A stretch of DNA of 64,000 bases, taken from Lachnospiraceae bacterium. GTDB taxonomy: Bacteria > Bacillota > Clostridia > Lachnospirales > Lachnospiraceae. Shown one piece after another: positions 1-8,399 of the stretch (position 1 is the first letter of the stretch; each line of letters opens with the position of its first letter). The stretch spans positions 62,001 to 126,000 of the forward strand of contig JAFUAB010000034.1 in the NCBI GenBank assembly GCA_017460885.1, read 5' to 3'. The notes under the pieces are model-generated. The model had not been told where the DNA came from and made no database searches. It was given only the letters and a program-made list of their open reading frames with translations. A program made the position numbers and the translations under genes.

Positions 1-1
1 G

Positions 2-574
2 AACATTGACAGTGGCGTACTTGCCGGATTCAAGAATGTAGATGATATCGTTGAGTCCGCACGTGAGCGCGAAGCACTGGTCGTGATGGCCGAGACCGAC
101 CTTATGACCGGTATCTACAACAGGGGAAGCGGTGAGGCCAAGGTTATCGAGGCTTTGGCCATGCACTATTCCGGCATGTTGTGCATCGTGGATATCGATG
201 AATTCAAATCGATCAACGATACCTACGGTCATGATGTGGGCGATAAGGTTATCCGCGGCATTGCCGGCATCATCAGCGGAGAGTTCCGTGAAAGGGATAT
301 AGTTTTCAGACTCGGCGGCGATGAATTTGCGGTATTTGCCATCGGAGTGATCGACGAGGATACGGGAAGAGGGCTGATCGATCGTATTTTCGGTAAGATC
401 GAGTCCATGGATATTCCGGAAATGACCGGTAAGAAGGTAACGGTCAGTGTCGGCGCGGTCCTGTCAGAAGGTGTCAACGGCTCGGGTTTTGATGAGCTGT
501 ACAAGCAGGCTGATTCGTGTGTTTATAAGAGTAAACTGGCCGACGGCAGTATGGTGTCATTTTATCATTCATGA
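2..574 (+). CDS. diguanylate cyclase (GGDEF domain), 5' end cut by window
   Basis: The frame is open from base 2, so this is the C-terminal part of a longer protein; GTG 83 and ATG 86 are internal codons. The visible part is a complete GGDEF domain, which joins two GTP into cyclic di-GMP. It has the entry motif DLMTGIYNR, the active-site loop RLGGDEF and, five residues upstream of GGDEF, RERD, which fits the RxxD product-inhibition site. The cyclase is therefore predicted active and feedback-inhibited. Whatever sensor domain precedes it lies outside the window. Its TGA overlaps the ATG of the next gene (ATGA), so it is probably translationally coupled to the hybrid kinase and belongs to the same signalling operon as the EAL protein downstream. 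Confidence 0.9.
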   Translation, partial: NIDSGVLAGFKNVDDIVESAREREALVVMAETDLMTGIYNRGSGEAKVIEALAMHYSGMLCIVDIDEFKSINDTYGHDVGDKVIRGIAGIISGEFRERDIVFRLGGDEFAVFAIGVIDEDTGRGLIDRIFGKIESMDIPEMTGKKVTVSVGAVLSEGVNGSGFDELYKQADSCVYKSKLADGSMVSFYHS

Positions 575-3500
575 ACAAATGGCTTTTTAAATTAAAACCT
601 GTAAATGTTCTGATCATCGTTCTTGGTATTTTTATTGATCTTTTCGGCGGATGGGTTGCTAAAAGCCTGTCTCTGCCGATCTGGCTGGATTCTGTCGGCA
701 CTTTTTTGTCAGCGGTACTTCTCGGACCCATAGCCGGAGCGGTTTCCGGCTGTCTGATGAATATTGTTCTCGGTTTTTTTGATCCTGTTCAGTTCGGGTT
801 TGCCGTTGTGAGCATTGCCGGCGGCTTCGCGGTAGGATTCTTTTTCCCGAGAGACAGAAAAATTGATTCCTTTTCGGTTATCGCAACCGCGCTTTTTGCG
901 GGCTTCGTGATGACCGTGATCTCTACACCCCTTAACATGATATTCAATAACGGATATACAGGAAATCTCTGGGGCGATGCTCTGGTCAATATGTCACAGG
1001 AATACTTTAGGTCTCCTGTGATCTGCTGCGTACTCGGTGAACTTCTCGTGAACATGCCGGATAAGGCTGTCAGCATAGGTATTACCATGCTCATACTTTA
1101 TATTGTTCGTAAAAAGCGGGGATCGCTTACTTTGGCCGGTGTATTGATCGGTATATCATTGCTTACTTTTCCTTTTGATTCCTTTGCTGAGGAAGCTGAT
1201 CTGAATCTGAATGCTGACTATGCAGACAGGATCTTCGGAACAGACGATGGCCTGGTCTCGCTTGAGATCAATACAATAGAACAGACCTCCGACGGTTATA
1301 TCTGGGCCGGGGCATACTCCGGACTTTACCGATACAACGGCTCTGAATTTGAGCAGATGCATATAGATGAGAGGATAAGCAATGTTATCTGTCTGTATGA
1401 GGACGATAACGACAGACTCTGGATCGGAACCAATGACAGCGGCGTGGCTGCATATGATATCAAAACCGGTGAGATAAGATTTTATACGACTGTCGACGGA
1501 CTTCCGTCAGATGCGATACGATCGATCGTCAGTGATTCGAAGGGTAATCTGTATGTCAGTACAGCCGAGGAAACCGTCAGGATAGATAAAGATGACAATA
1601 TCCACGTTTATACGGACGGAGGCGGTGTTAAATGCGTTTACTCTCTGAGCCGGCTTCGTGACGATCGTATTGCGGGTGTGACACAGAATGGGATTCCGGT
1701 GGTGTTTTCGGAGGATGGCGTAGTTGCATATGACAATATCCGACAGGGAACCGGGACCGGACGGGATATCAGTTTTACCGCGCTGGCTTGCGGAAATGAT
1801 GATGATATCATGATCGGCACTACAGAGGATGTTCTTCTCCATATGTCTTTTGATGATAAAAACGGCCTTAGTCTGATCCGTTCTGTCAGCATCAAGGGTT
1901 TAAACTATGTAAACAGCATCACTTACAGCGAATCAATGCAGGGTTACTTTGTCTGCGGATGGCAGGGACTCGCTTTTATAGACAGCAAAGACGATCCCAT
2001 TCTATTGGACAGGGAGGATTTCTCAAACTCGGTAAATGATGTGATCGTGGACTATCAGAACAATATCTGGTTTGCTTCGACCAAACAGGGGATAATGAAG
2101 CTTTCCTTCGATCCCTTCTCGAGACTATTTACGATAGCGGAGGTTGAACCTACAGCAGTGAATGCATTGCTGCTGGATGGTGATACCCTTTATGTTGGTA
2201 CCGATTCGGAGCTTATGCTGATCGACACAGCCCGTAACAGACAGATACACGCCCGGTCCCTTACCGGACAGTTCGACGGATCACGCATACGCAATATATA
2301 TAAGGACAGCTCCGGCAATATCTGGATCAGTACCTATGGACAGGATGGACTGGGATGTGTTGATACCGAAGGAAATGTCAGGTTTTACAATCCATCTTCG
2401 GACAGCAGGATTCTGGGAACCAGATTCAGGTTTGTACTTGAACTGGACGACGGTACTATAATGGCTGCATCCACCGACGGCCTTAATTTTATCAAAAACG
2501 GTGAGGTGACCGATACGATAGGAAGTGCCGACGGACTCGAAGTAACCCAGATACTGTCGGCCGTCCAGAGAAAAGACGGAAGTATTCTGGCGGGCTCTGA
2601 CGGAGACGGGATATATATCATCGAGAACGGTAAGGTTACTCGACATATAGGTGCTGAGCAGGGACTGCAGTCACAGGTCATTCTCAGGATGATCGCCTGC
2701 ACGGGAGGATACATCTACGTGACCAGCAACGGCCTTTATTACGACGGCAATAATGAAGAGATCAGAAAGCTTAAAAACTTTCCGTATTCCAACAATTATG
2801 ATGTATATCTGACCACGGTGGGAACGGCCTGGATAAGTTCAAGCGCGGGCATCTATGTGGTGGACACCGATAAACTCATAAGGGATACCGAATATCAGTA
2901 TATCCTTCTCAATCATAATCGCGGCTTTGATACCACGCTTACCGCAAATGCATGGAATGCCTCGGATGGGGAGGATCTGTATCTGTGCTGTACCGACGGC
3001 GTCAGGAAGATCAATACCGTCACCTTTGACGATCTCAATGACAACTATAATATCGTTCTCGACAGTATTACCGATGAAGATGTGAGTGTTCCTTTTGAGA
3101 ACGGAGTTTATCTGCTTCCGTCCGGCAAGGGAAGGATCCAGATAGAACCGGCGGTTCTGAACTATACACTTGCCAATCCGCTTGTTTCGGTCGAACTGAA
3201 CGGTAATGAAGACGGAGAGGTGCTGATGCATCAGAATGATATGAGCATCCTTCAGTATTCTGCATTGCCTTACGGCGAATATGAGCTCAGGGTCAGGATA
3301 GTCGATGAGATATCGGGCAATGTGAAGCGTGAGCAGATATTTGAACTGCATAAGGAAGCCGAGCTCTATGAGCGCACGTATTTCAGGATATATCTGATAT
3401 TTGTCGGAGTTATGCTGGTGGCGTTCCTTGCATGGATGGTCGCCAAGATGAGCAATATGGCTATCATAAACAGACAGTATGAACAGATCCGTGAAGCCAA

Positions 3501-5361
3501 GGAAGAGGCCGAATACGCCAATCAGGCCAAATCGCGATTTCTTGCAAATATGTCCCATGAGATCAGGACCCCTATAAACGCCGTGCTCGGAATGGATGAA
3601 ATGATACTCAGGGAGAGCAATGATAAAGATATCAGAGGTTATGCCAGAGATATCTATACGGCCGGTAATACTCTGCTGTCCCTGATAAACGATATACTGG
3701 ATTCGTCCAAGATAGAATCCGGCAAGATGGAGATCGTTCCCGTTGATTATGAGCTTTCCGTGCTGATAAGGGATCTCGTAAATATGATCTCCCAGCGAGC
3801 CCGGGATAAGGATCTTACCCTGAACGTGGAGGTCGATGAAAACCTGCCTTCCGGTTATCACGGAGATGATGTGCGTATCCGTCAGGTGGTTACAAATATC
3901 CTGACAAATGCCGTCAAATATACTCCTGAGGGATCGGTGACACTGAGAGTATCCGGATCCGGACAGGGGGATGGCGAGCTGCTCAGGTTTGAAGTAGAGG
4001 ACACCGGTATCGGTATTAAAGATGAAGATCTTCCGAAGCTGTTTGAGGCTTTCCAGAGGATAGAGGAGGGACGTAACCGCAATATCGAGGGTACGGGACT
4101 CGGAATGAATATTACGATGCAGCTTCTGCATATGATGGGATCGAAGCTTGAGGTAGAGAGTAAGTACGGAGAGGGCTCGAGATTCTGGTTTGAGATATAT
4201 CAGGATATAACAGACTCTTCACCGGTAGGGGATTTAGAGGATCCTGAGGAAGCTTTGGATGATTCGTACTCCTATCAGGGGGCGTTCATTGCACCCGAAG
4301 CCCATGTTCTCGTGGTTGACGACAACGAGATGAACCGAAAGGTGTTTAAGAGCCTGCTTAAAGATACGCAGATATGTATCGATGAAGCCGTCGGAGGAGC
4401 AGAAAGCCTGCATTTAGCTGAAAGTCAGCGATATGACTGTGTATTTATGGATCATATGATGCCCGATATGGACGGTGTTGAGACCATGAAGCATATGCGG
4501 GATATACCGGGATATGACAGGATCCCTATATACGTACTGACCGCCAATGCTGTCACGGGAGCCAGAGAACAATACATTGAAGCCGGGTTTGACGGTTTTA
4601 TTTCCAAACCGGTGGTTTCAGATAAGCTTGAGGCGGCTCTTAAGGAAGCACTGCCTGCGGATAAGCTTCTGCCCTGGCAGGACAATGATACCGTAAATGA
4701 AAAAGGCAGCCCGGGCACCGGTCAAAGCGGATCGGGACTGCCGGATGATCTGCCATTCGTTGAGGGACTGGACTGGAATTATGCATATCTGCATCTGCCG
4801 GATATGGAACTGATAGTATCCACTGTCAGGGATTTCGCAAATGTAATAAAGCTTCAGGCAGATAAGCTTGACAGTATGTATGCAGAGATTGAAACCGGAG
4901 ATGAAACGGAACTTGATAATTATCGTATACAGGTGCATGGCATGAAGAGCGCGGCTGCGACCATAGGTATCGTACCCCTGGCAGGTATGGCCAAAATACT
5001 TGAATTCGCGGCAAGAGACAAAGATTTGGAGACAATTCTTGCAGTACATGTTATATTTATAAGTGAATGGAGATCGTATTCGGATAAGCTTAAGGGAGTC
5101 TTTGGGATCGGAGAAGAATCGGATGCCGATAAGACCGCTGCCGATCCGGAAATGATACTTGCCATTCTGGATATGCTTAAGACAGCTATGGAGGATTTTG
5201 ATGTAGACAGTGCCGATTCTCTGATGGAAAGAATGAGGGGTTATTCTTACACTGATGAGATTTCGGATATGGTTTACGAATTATCATCGGCGGTAAGTGA
5301 TCTTGACACTGAGACGGCAGCTTCGATCATAGACAGGATTATTATTGCTTTCGGGGAATGA
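571..5361 (+). CDS. hybrid sensor histidine kinase: ECF-S-like membrane domain, beta-propeller, HisKA/HATPase, receiver, Hpt
   Basis: This is a 1596-residue phosphorelay protein. Residues ~1-200 form a bundle of hydrophobic helices resembling the substrate-binding S component of ECF vitamin transporters (LDSVGTFLSAVLLGPIAGAV). Residues ~205-830 are repeated Reg_prop propeller strands (DGYIWAG, NDRLWIGT, SGNIWIST). A triple-Tyr-like domain follows at ~855-930 and a membrane helix at ~941-961. The kinase core has H-box His996 (NMSHEIRTP), the N box and the G boxes DTGIGI and GTGLGMNI. A receiver with Asp1294 (VFMDHMMPDMDG) and an Hpt domain with His1456 (VHGMKSAAATIG) complete the relay. The architecture resembles the hybrid two-component sensors of glycan-using gut bacteria, whose propeller binds oligosaccharides outside the cell. 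The ligand here is unknown and no DNA-binding domain is present, so output probably goes through the downstream receiver or the c-di-GMP enzymes. Confidence 0.88.
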   Translation: MNKWLFKLKPVNVLIIVLGIFIDLFGGWVAKSLSLPIWLDSVGTFLSAVLLGPIAGAVSGCLMNIVLGFFDPVQFGFAVVSIAGGFAVGFFFPRDRKIDSFSVIATALFAGFVMTVISTPLNMIFNNGYTGNLWGDALVNMSQEYFRSPVICCVLGELLVNMPDKAVSIGITMLILYIVRKKRGSLTLAGVLIGISLLTFPFDSFAEEADLNLNADYADRIFGTDDGLVSLEINTIEQTSDGYIWAGAYSGLYRYNGSEFEQMHIDERISNVICLYEDDNDRLWIGTNDSGVAAYDIKTGEIRFYTTVDGLPSDAIRSIVSDSKGNLYVSTAEETVRIDKDDNIHVYTDGGGVKCVYSLSRLRDDRIAGVTQNGIPVVFSEDGVVAYDNIRQGTGTGRDISFTALACGNDDDIMIGTTEDVLLHMSFDDKNGLSLIRSVSIKGLNYVNSITYSESMQGYFVCGWQGLAFIDSKDDPILLDREDFSNSVNDVIVDYQNNIWFASTKQGIMKLSFDPFSRLFTIAEVEPTAVNALLLDGDTLYVGTDSELMLIDTARNRQIHARSLTGQFDGSRIRNIYKDSSGNIWISTYGQDGLGCVDTEGNVRFYNPSSDSRILGTRFRFVLELDDGTIMAASTDGLNFIKNGEVTDTIGSADGLEVTQILSAVQRKDGSILAGSDGDGIYIIENGKVTRHIGAEQGLQSQVILRMIACTGGYIYVTSNGLYYDGNNEEIRKLKNFPYSNNYDVYLTTVGTAWISSSAGIYVVDTDKLIRDTEYQYILLNHNRGFDTTLTANAWNASDGEDLYLCCTDGVRKINTVTFDDLNDNYNIVLDSITDEDVSVPFENGVYLLPSGKGRIQIEPAVLNYTLANPLVSVELNGNEDGEVLMHQNDMSILQYSALPYGEYELRVRIVDEISGNVKREQIFELHKEAELYERTYFRIYLIFVGVMLVAFLAWMVAKMSNMAIINRQYEQIREAKEEAEYANQAKSRFLANMSHEIRTPINAVLGMDEMILRESNDKDIRGYARDIYTAGNTLLSLINDILDSSKIESGKMEIVPVDYELSVLIRDLVNMISQRARDKDLTLNVEVDENLPSGYHGDDVRIRQVVTNILTNAVKYTPEGSVTLRVSGSGQGDGELLRFEVEDTGIGIKDEDLPKLFEAFQRIEEGRNRNIEGTGLGMNITMQLLHMMGSKLEVESKYGEGSRFWFEIYQDITDSSPVGDLEDPEEALDDSYSYQGAFIAPEAHVLVVDDNEMNRKVFKSLLKDTQICIDEAVGGAESLHLAESQRYDCVFMDHMMPDMDGVETMKHMRDIPGYDRIPIYVLTANAVTGAREQYIEAGFDGFISKPVVSDKLEAALKEALPADKLLPWQDNDTVNEKGSPGTGQSGSGLPDDLPFVEGLDWNYAYLHLPDMELIVSTVRDFANVIKLQADKLDSMYAEIETGDETELDNYRIQVHGMKSAAATIGIVPLAGMAKILEFAARDKDLETILAVHVIFISEWRSYSDKLKGVFGIGEESDADKTAADPEMILAILDMLKTAMEDFDVDSADSLMERMRGYSYTDEISDMVYELSSAVSDLDTETAASIIDRIIIAFGE

Positions 5362-5388
5362 TCGTATGAGAGTGTTATGGGGGTGCCT

Positions 5389-7461
5389 ATGAGCGGAATC
5401 GAATCGATCAATAATGATCAAAATACCGAATCTGTAAACAATCTGCCCGACCATTACTTTGCGGATAACCTGGAACGCGCGATAGCAGAGGGGTGGATTG
5501 AGCCGTATTATATGCCGATTGTACGCGCATCCAACGGCAGAGTATGTCATGAGGAAGCGCTTGCAAGATGGGTGGATCCGGAAAGGGGGATCTTACTGCC
5601 GGATACATTTATACCTTCGCTTGAGGCTACGAGACAGGTATATCTTCTCGATCTGCATATACTTGAATCGGTGCTGAACAAGATCAAGAAACAGAAAAAG
5701 GCCGGACTATACGTTGTTCCCATTTCCATTAATCTCTCCAGAACGGACTTTGAAGTATGCGATATTGTTGAAGAAGTAAGCAGGCGTGTAGATGCTGCCG
5801 ACATAAAGAGAGACAGGATCATAATCGAGCTTACCGAAAATGTTCTTGGGGAGAATTTTGAATATCTCAAAGAGCAGATAGAGAGGTTCCAGCGTGAAGG
5901 CTTCAAGGTATGGATAGACGATTTCGGAAGCGGATATTCATCACTCAATATCCTGCAGGAGATCACTTTTGACCATATAAAGCTTGATATGCGGTTTATG
6001 CGGCGATTTGACTTAAACCGCAGCAAAATAATCATAACCGAGCTTGTCCGCATGGGAATGGCTCTGGATACCAAGATCGTCGCTGAGGGAGTTGAGACGG
6101 CAGAGCAGGTTGAGTTTCTCAAAGAGATAGGCTGCAACGAAATGCAGGGGTACTATTACTGTACGCCGCTGTCGATCGACGATCTGCTTAAACGGTATGA
6201 GAGCGGAAAGCAGATCGGCTTTGAGAATCCGGAAGAGACCGAGTATTATGATGCGATAGGTACGATAAATCTCTATGATATGTCGGTTATTATCAGAGAG
6301 GACAACGAATCAAAATCCTTACGCAGGTATTTTGACATGCTCCCTATCGCTGTCTACGAGGTGGATGATCTCGGATTTACGGTCGTCAGATGCAATCAGG
6401 CTTATCTGAGATTTGAACAACAGTTCTTTACCGCTATCGAACCCGGTCACAAATTTATGTATGTGGATTTTGACTCCGCTCAGGGATCGGTGTATGCAAG
6501 AAACGTCAGACAATGTATAGAAAGCGGAAATAAGATATTTTTTGATGAAGTGCTCGACGGCGGATACAGAATGCATGCGGTTGTGACCAAGATCGCCGAG
6601 AACCATGTGACCGGCAAAAATGCCTGCGCAGCGGTGGTGCTGGATATAGTTGAAGCCTCCAAAGATTTCAGTCTGGATTTCGGACAGGTTGCCAGGGCTT
6701 TGTCGGCCGATTATCTGTATCTGTATTACGTGAACATGAAAACGGAGGAATTTACCGCATATACAAACTCCGTTGACGGGCTTCAGGTTACTTCCAAGAG
6801 TAAAAACTTTTTTGATGAGGCCAGGAAGGATGCACATAATGTAATCTATTCCGAAGATTTGGAACGGTTTCTCGACTCATTTACCAGGGAGAAGATCACT
6901 GATTCCCTTGAGACTCACAAAACCTTTTCTGTTTCCTACAGACTGAACAGGCCTGACGGACCTGTCTATGTCAGCATGAAGGCCGTGCGGATGGGAGATG
7001 ACAGTGAACATGTGGTCTTTGGTGTCAACAGCATCGACGCCCAGATGAGATTCCAGAAGGAATATGAAAAGGTAAAGGAAGAAGGTATCGCTTATTCGAG
7101 GATGATGTCCCTGATCGGCGGTTTTATCGCATTGTATCTCGTGGATCCGGATACCGGCAGGTTCGTCGAATACAGTTCCGATTCCGAATACCAGAAGCTG
7201 GAGCTGAGTAAATCCGGAGAGGATTTCTTTGAAGAGTCCCGTCAAAACAGCAAGAAGGTGATATATTCGGAAGACAGGGATCTGTTCAACGCTATGTTTA
7301 CACGCGAAAAGGTCATTCGTGAAATGGAAAAAAACGGAAACTTCGAGATGATCTACAGACTGCTTGTTAATGATACTCCGCAATATGTCAGCCTGAAGGC
7401 CGCTCTGCTGGATGAGAGCGACGGCAAAAAGCTTATCGTGGGAGTTCGGTATTATACCTGA
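5389..7461 (+). CDS. EAL-domain cyclic di-GMP phosphodiesterase with C-terminal PAS-like repeats
   Basis: The N-terminal ~270 residues are a full EAL domain that hydrolyses c-di-GMP to pGpG. The metal and substrate motifs are all there: HEEALARW, SINLSRTDFE, IELTEN, WIDDFGSGYSSLN, IKLDMRFM, VAEGVETAEQ and the late Gln in EMQGYYY. It should be catalytically active. After it come a PAS-like region (~310-430) and two homologous ~115-residue PAS-like units that both carry the string VIYSED followed by FTREK and a YVS(M/L)KA strand. No membrane segment is seen, so it is probably cytosolic. ATG 5389 is preferred because GGGGGTG lies just upstream; ATG 5377 is an alternative. It follows the hybrid kinase by under 30 bases and pairs with the diguanylate cyclase at the window start. 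Confidence 0.9.
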   Translation: MSGIESINNDQNTESVNNLPDHYFADNLERAIAEGWIEPYYMPIVRASNGRVCHEEALARWVDPERGILLPDTFIPSLEATRQVYLLDLHILESVLNKIKKQKKAGLYVVPISINLSRTDFEVCDIVEEVSRRVDAADIKRDRIIIELTENVLGENFEYLKEQIERFQREGFKVWIDDFGSGYSSLNILQEITFDHIKLDMRFMRRFDLNRSKIIITELVRMGMALDTKIVAEGVETAEQVEFLKEIGCNEMQGYYYCTPLSIDDLLKRYESGKQIGFENPEETEYYDAIGTINLYDMSVIIREDNESKSLRRYFDMLPIAVYEVDDLGFTVVRCNQAYLRFEQQFFTAIEPGHKFMYVDFDSAQGSVYARNVRQCIESGNKIFFDEVLDGGYRMHAVVTKIAENHVTGKNACAAVVLDIVEASKDFSLDFGQVARALSADYLYLYYVNMKTEEFTAYTNSVDGLQVTSKSKNFFDEARKDAHNVIYSEDLERFLDSFTREKITDSLETHKTFSVSYRLNRPDGPVYVSMKAVRMGDDSEHVVFGVNSIDAQMRFQKEYEKVKEEGIAYSRMMSLIGGFIALYLVDPDTGRFVEYSSDSEYQKLELSKSGEDFFEESRQNSKKVIYSEDRDLFNAMFTREKVIREMEKNGNFEMIYRLLVNDTPQYVSLKAALLDESDGKKLIVGVRYYT

Positions 7462-7472
7462 GAGGGATTGCA

Positions 7473-8240
7473 ATGAAAACCGTGATGCTGATTGGTAAAA
7501 TGAACGATCTGATGAAGAGTATCAATGATTACCTTCAAAGATACTTCAGGGTACAGCTGTGCACCGAGAATTCCGCAAATGTGATCGGAATGATCAAGGT
7601 GGTTGAGCCTCATCTTGTGCTGATCAATCTTGTCGGTATCATGGATTTTGATACATCTATATTTGACAGAATTCGTTCGGATTTCCCCGGGATCCCGGTG
7701 GTTACCATAGGTACGGAGAGCGAACACAGGTATTTTACCGGATATTACCATAGCGAGCAGTTTACAAAGCTTGTCCGTCCTATCGAGAATTCCGATGTTT
7801 TTGCGGAAGTATGCGACAGGCTCGGCCTTGATGCAAAAAGTGTCGTCGAAAACGCCCAGACCGATGACGACGGACGCAAAAAAGTACTGGTCGTGGATGA
7901 TAATGCCACCACGCTCAGAAGCATCAAAGAGATGCTTGATAAAAAATACAACGTCAGTCTGGCCAATTCGGGTATGAAGGCCATGACTTCCATTGGGAAA
8001 AAACGTCCCGATGCGATCCTGCTGGATTATGAGATGCCTGTATGCGACGGCAGACAGACTCTTGAAATGATCCGTGCGGATGAGGATCTGACCACGATTC
8101 CCGTCATCTTTCTGACCGGTGTCAATGACAGGGCTCATATCGAAGCCGTTCTTAAGCTCAAACCGGCCGGTTATCTGCTGAAACCGGCGGTTCCGGAGAA
8201 GCTCATTGCCGCGATCGAATCAGCACTGAGGAAAGACTGA
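7473..8240 (+). CDS. response regulator with two receiver domains, no output domain
   Basis: This 255-residue protein has two receiver folds in tandem. The C-terminal one (~128-255) is canonical: VLVVDDN acid pocket, phospho-acceptor Asp185 in LLDYEMP, a Thr in FLTG and a Lys in LLKPA. The N-terminal one (~1-120) aligns in shape, but the acceptor position is Asn52 (LINLVG) and the acid pair is missing, so it looks like a pseudo-receiver. No DNA-binding or enzymatic output domain follows. It sits 11 bases after the EAL gene behind a GAGAGGG ribosome site and closes the signalling operon. The likely role, by inference, is to take phosphate from the hybrid kinase Hpt domain and act by protein contact. 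Confidence 0.85.
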   Translation: MKTVMLIGKMNDLMKSINDYLQRYFRVQLCTENSANVIGMIKVVEPHLVLINLVGIMDFDTSIFDRIRSDFPGIPVVTIGTESEHRYFTGYYHSEQFTKLVRPIENSDVFAEVCDRLGLDAKSVVENAQTDDDGRKKVLVVDDNATTLRSIKEMLDKKYNVSLANSGMKAMTSIGKKRPDAILLDYEMPVCDGRQTLEMIRADEDLTTIPVIFLTGVNDRAHIEAVLKLKPAGYLLKPAVPEKLIAAIESALRKD

Positions 8241-8317
8241 TAAATTCAGTTATTCTCTTAATTGAACTCCCGACAACATTTACAACCTAATCAGCAAAAA
8301 ATCCATAATTGCAAATC

Positions 8318-8346
8318 TTGTCTGACATATATATTTGGGATAAAAT
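8318..8346 (+). promoter_or_regulatory. sigma-A type promoter of pta-ackA
   Basis: TTGTCT at 8318-8323 and TAAAAT at 8341-8346 are separated by exactly 17 bases, and the element lies 54 bases ahead of the pta start codon. It is the best promoter match in the 159-base gap between the double-receiver gene and pta. Confidence 0.65.
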
Positions 8347-8354
8347 ATATATGT
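8325..8354. promoter_or_regulatory. perfect 12-bp inverted repeat over the pta -10 region, candidate operator
   Basis: ACATATATATTT (8325-8336) and its exact reverse complement AAATATATATGT (8343-8354) flank the six-base spacer GGGATA. The repeat covers the promoter spacer and -10 box, a typical place for a repressor site. No T-run follows and the stem is all A/T except one base pair per arm, so a terminator is unlikely. The sequence is not the TTGTTAA-type Rex site. Confidence 0.45.
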
Positions 8355-8399
8355 TATTTGAATTTCGTGTTCAAAATTTTTTCAGAAAAGGGGTATGAA

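Noticed and set aside
2839-4131. 430-codon open frame on the minus strand inside the hybrid kinase gene
   Set aside because: It lies fully opposite strong kinase motifs, has no ribosome site and its translation is not like any family; it is a shadow of the + strand codon pattern.
8241-8270. TTCAGTTA/TAATTGAA stem after the double-receiver gene
   Set aside because: Weak A/T-rich stem with a G-T pair and no T-run; not enough for a terminator call.
8262-8399. 46-codon in-frame extension of pta
   Set aside because: It is AT-rich, includes the promoter and inverted repeat, and lies outside the family N-terminus.
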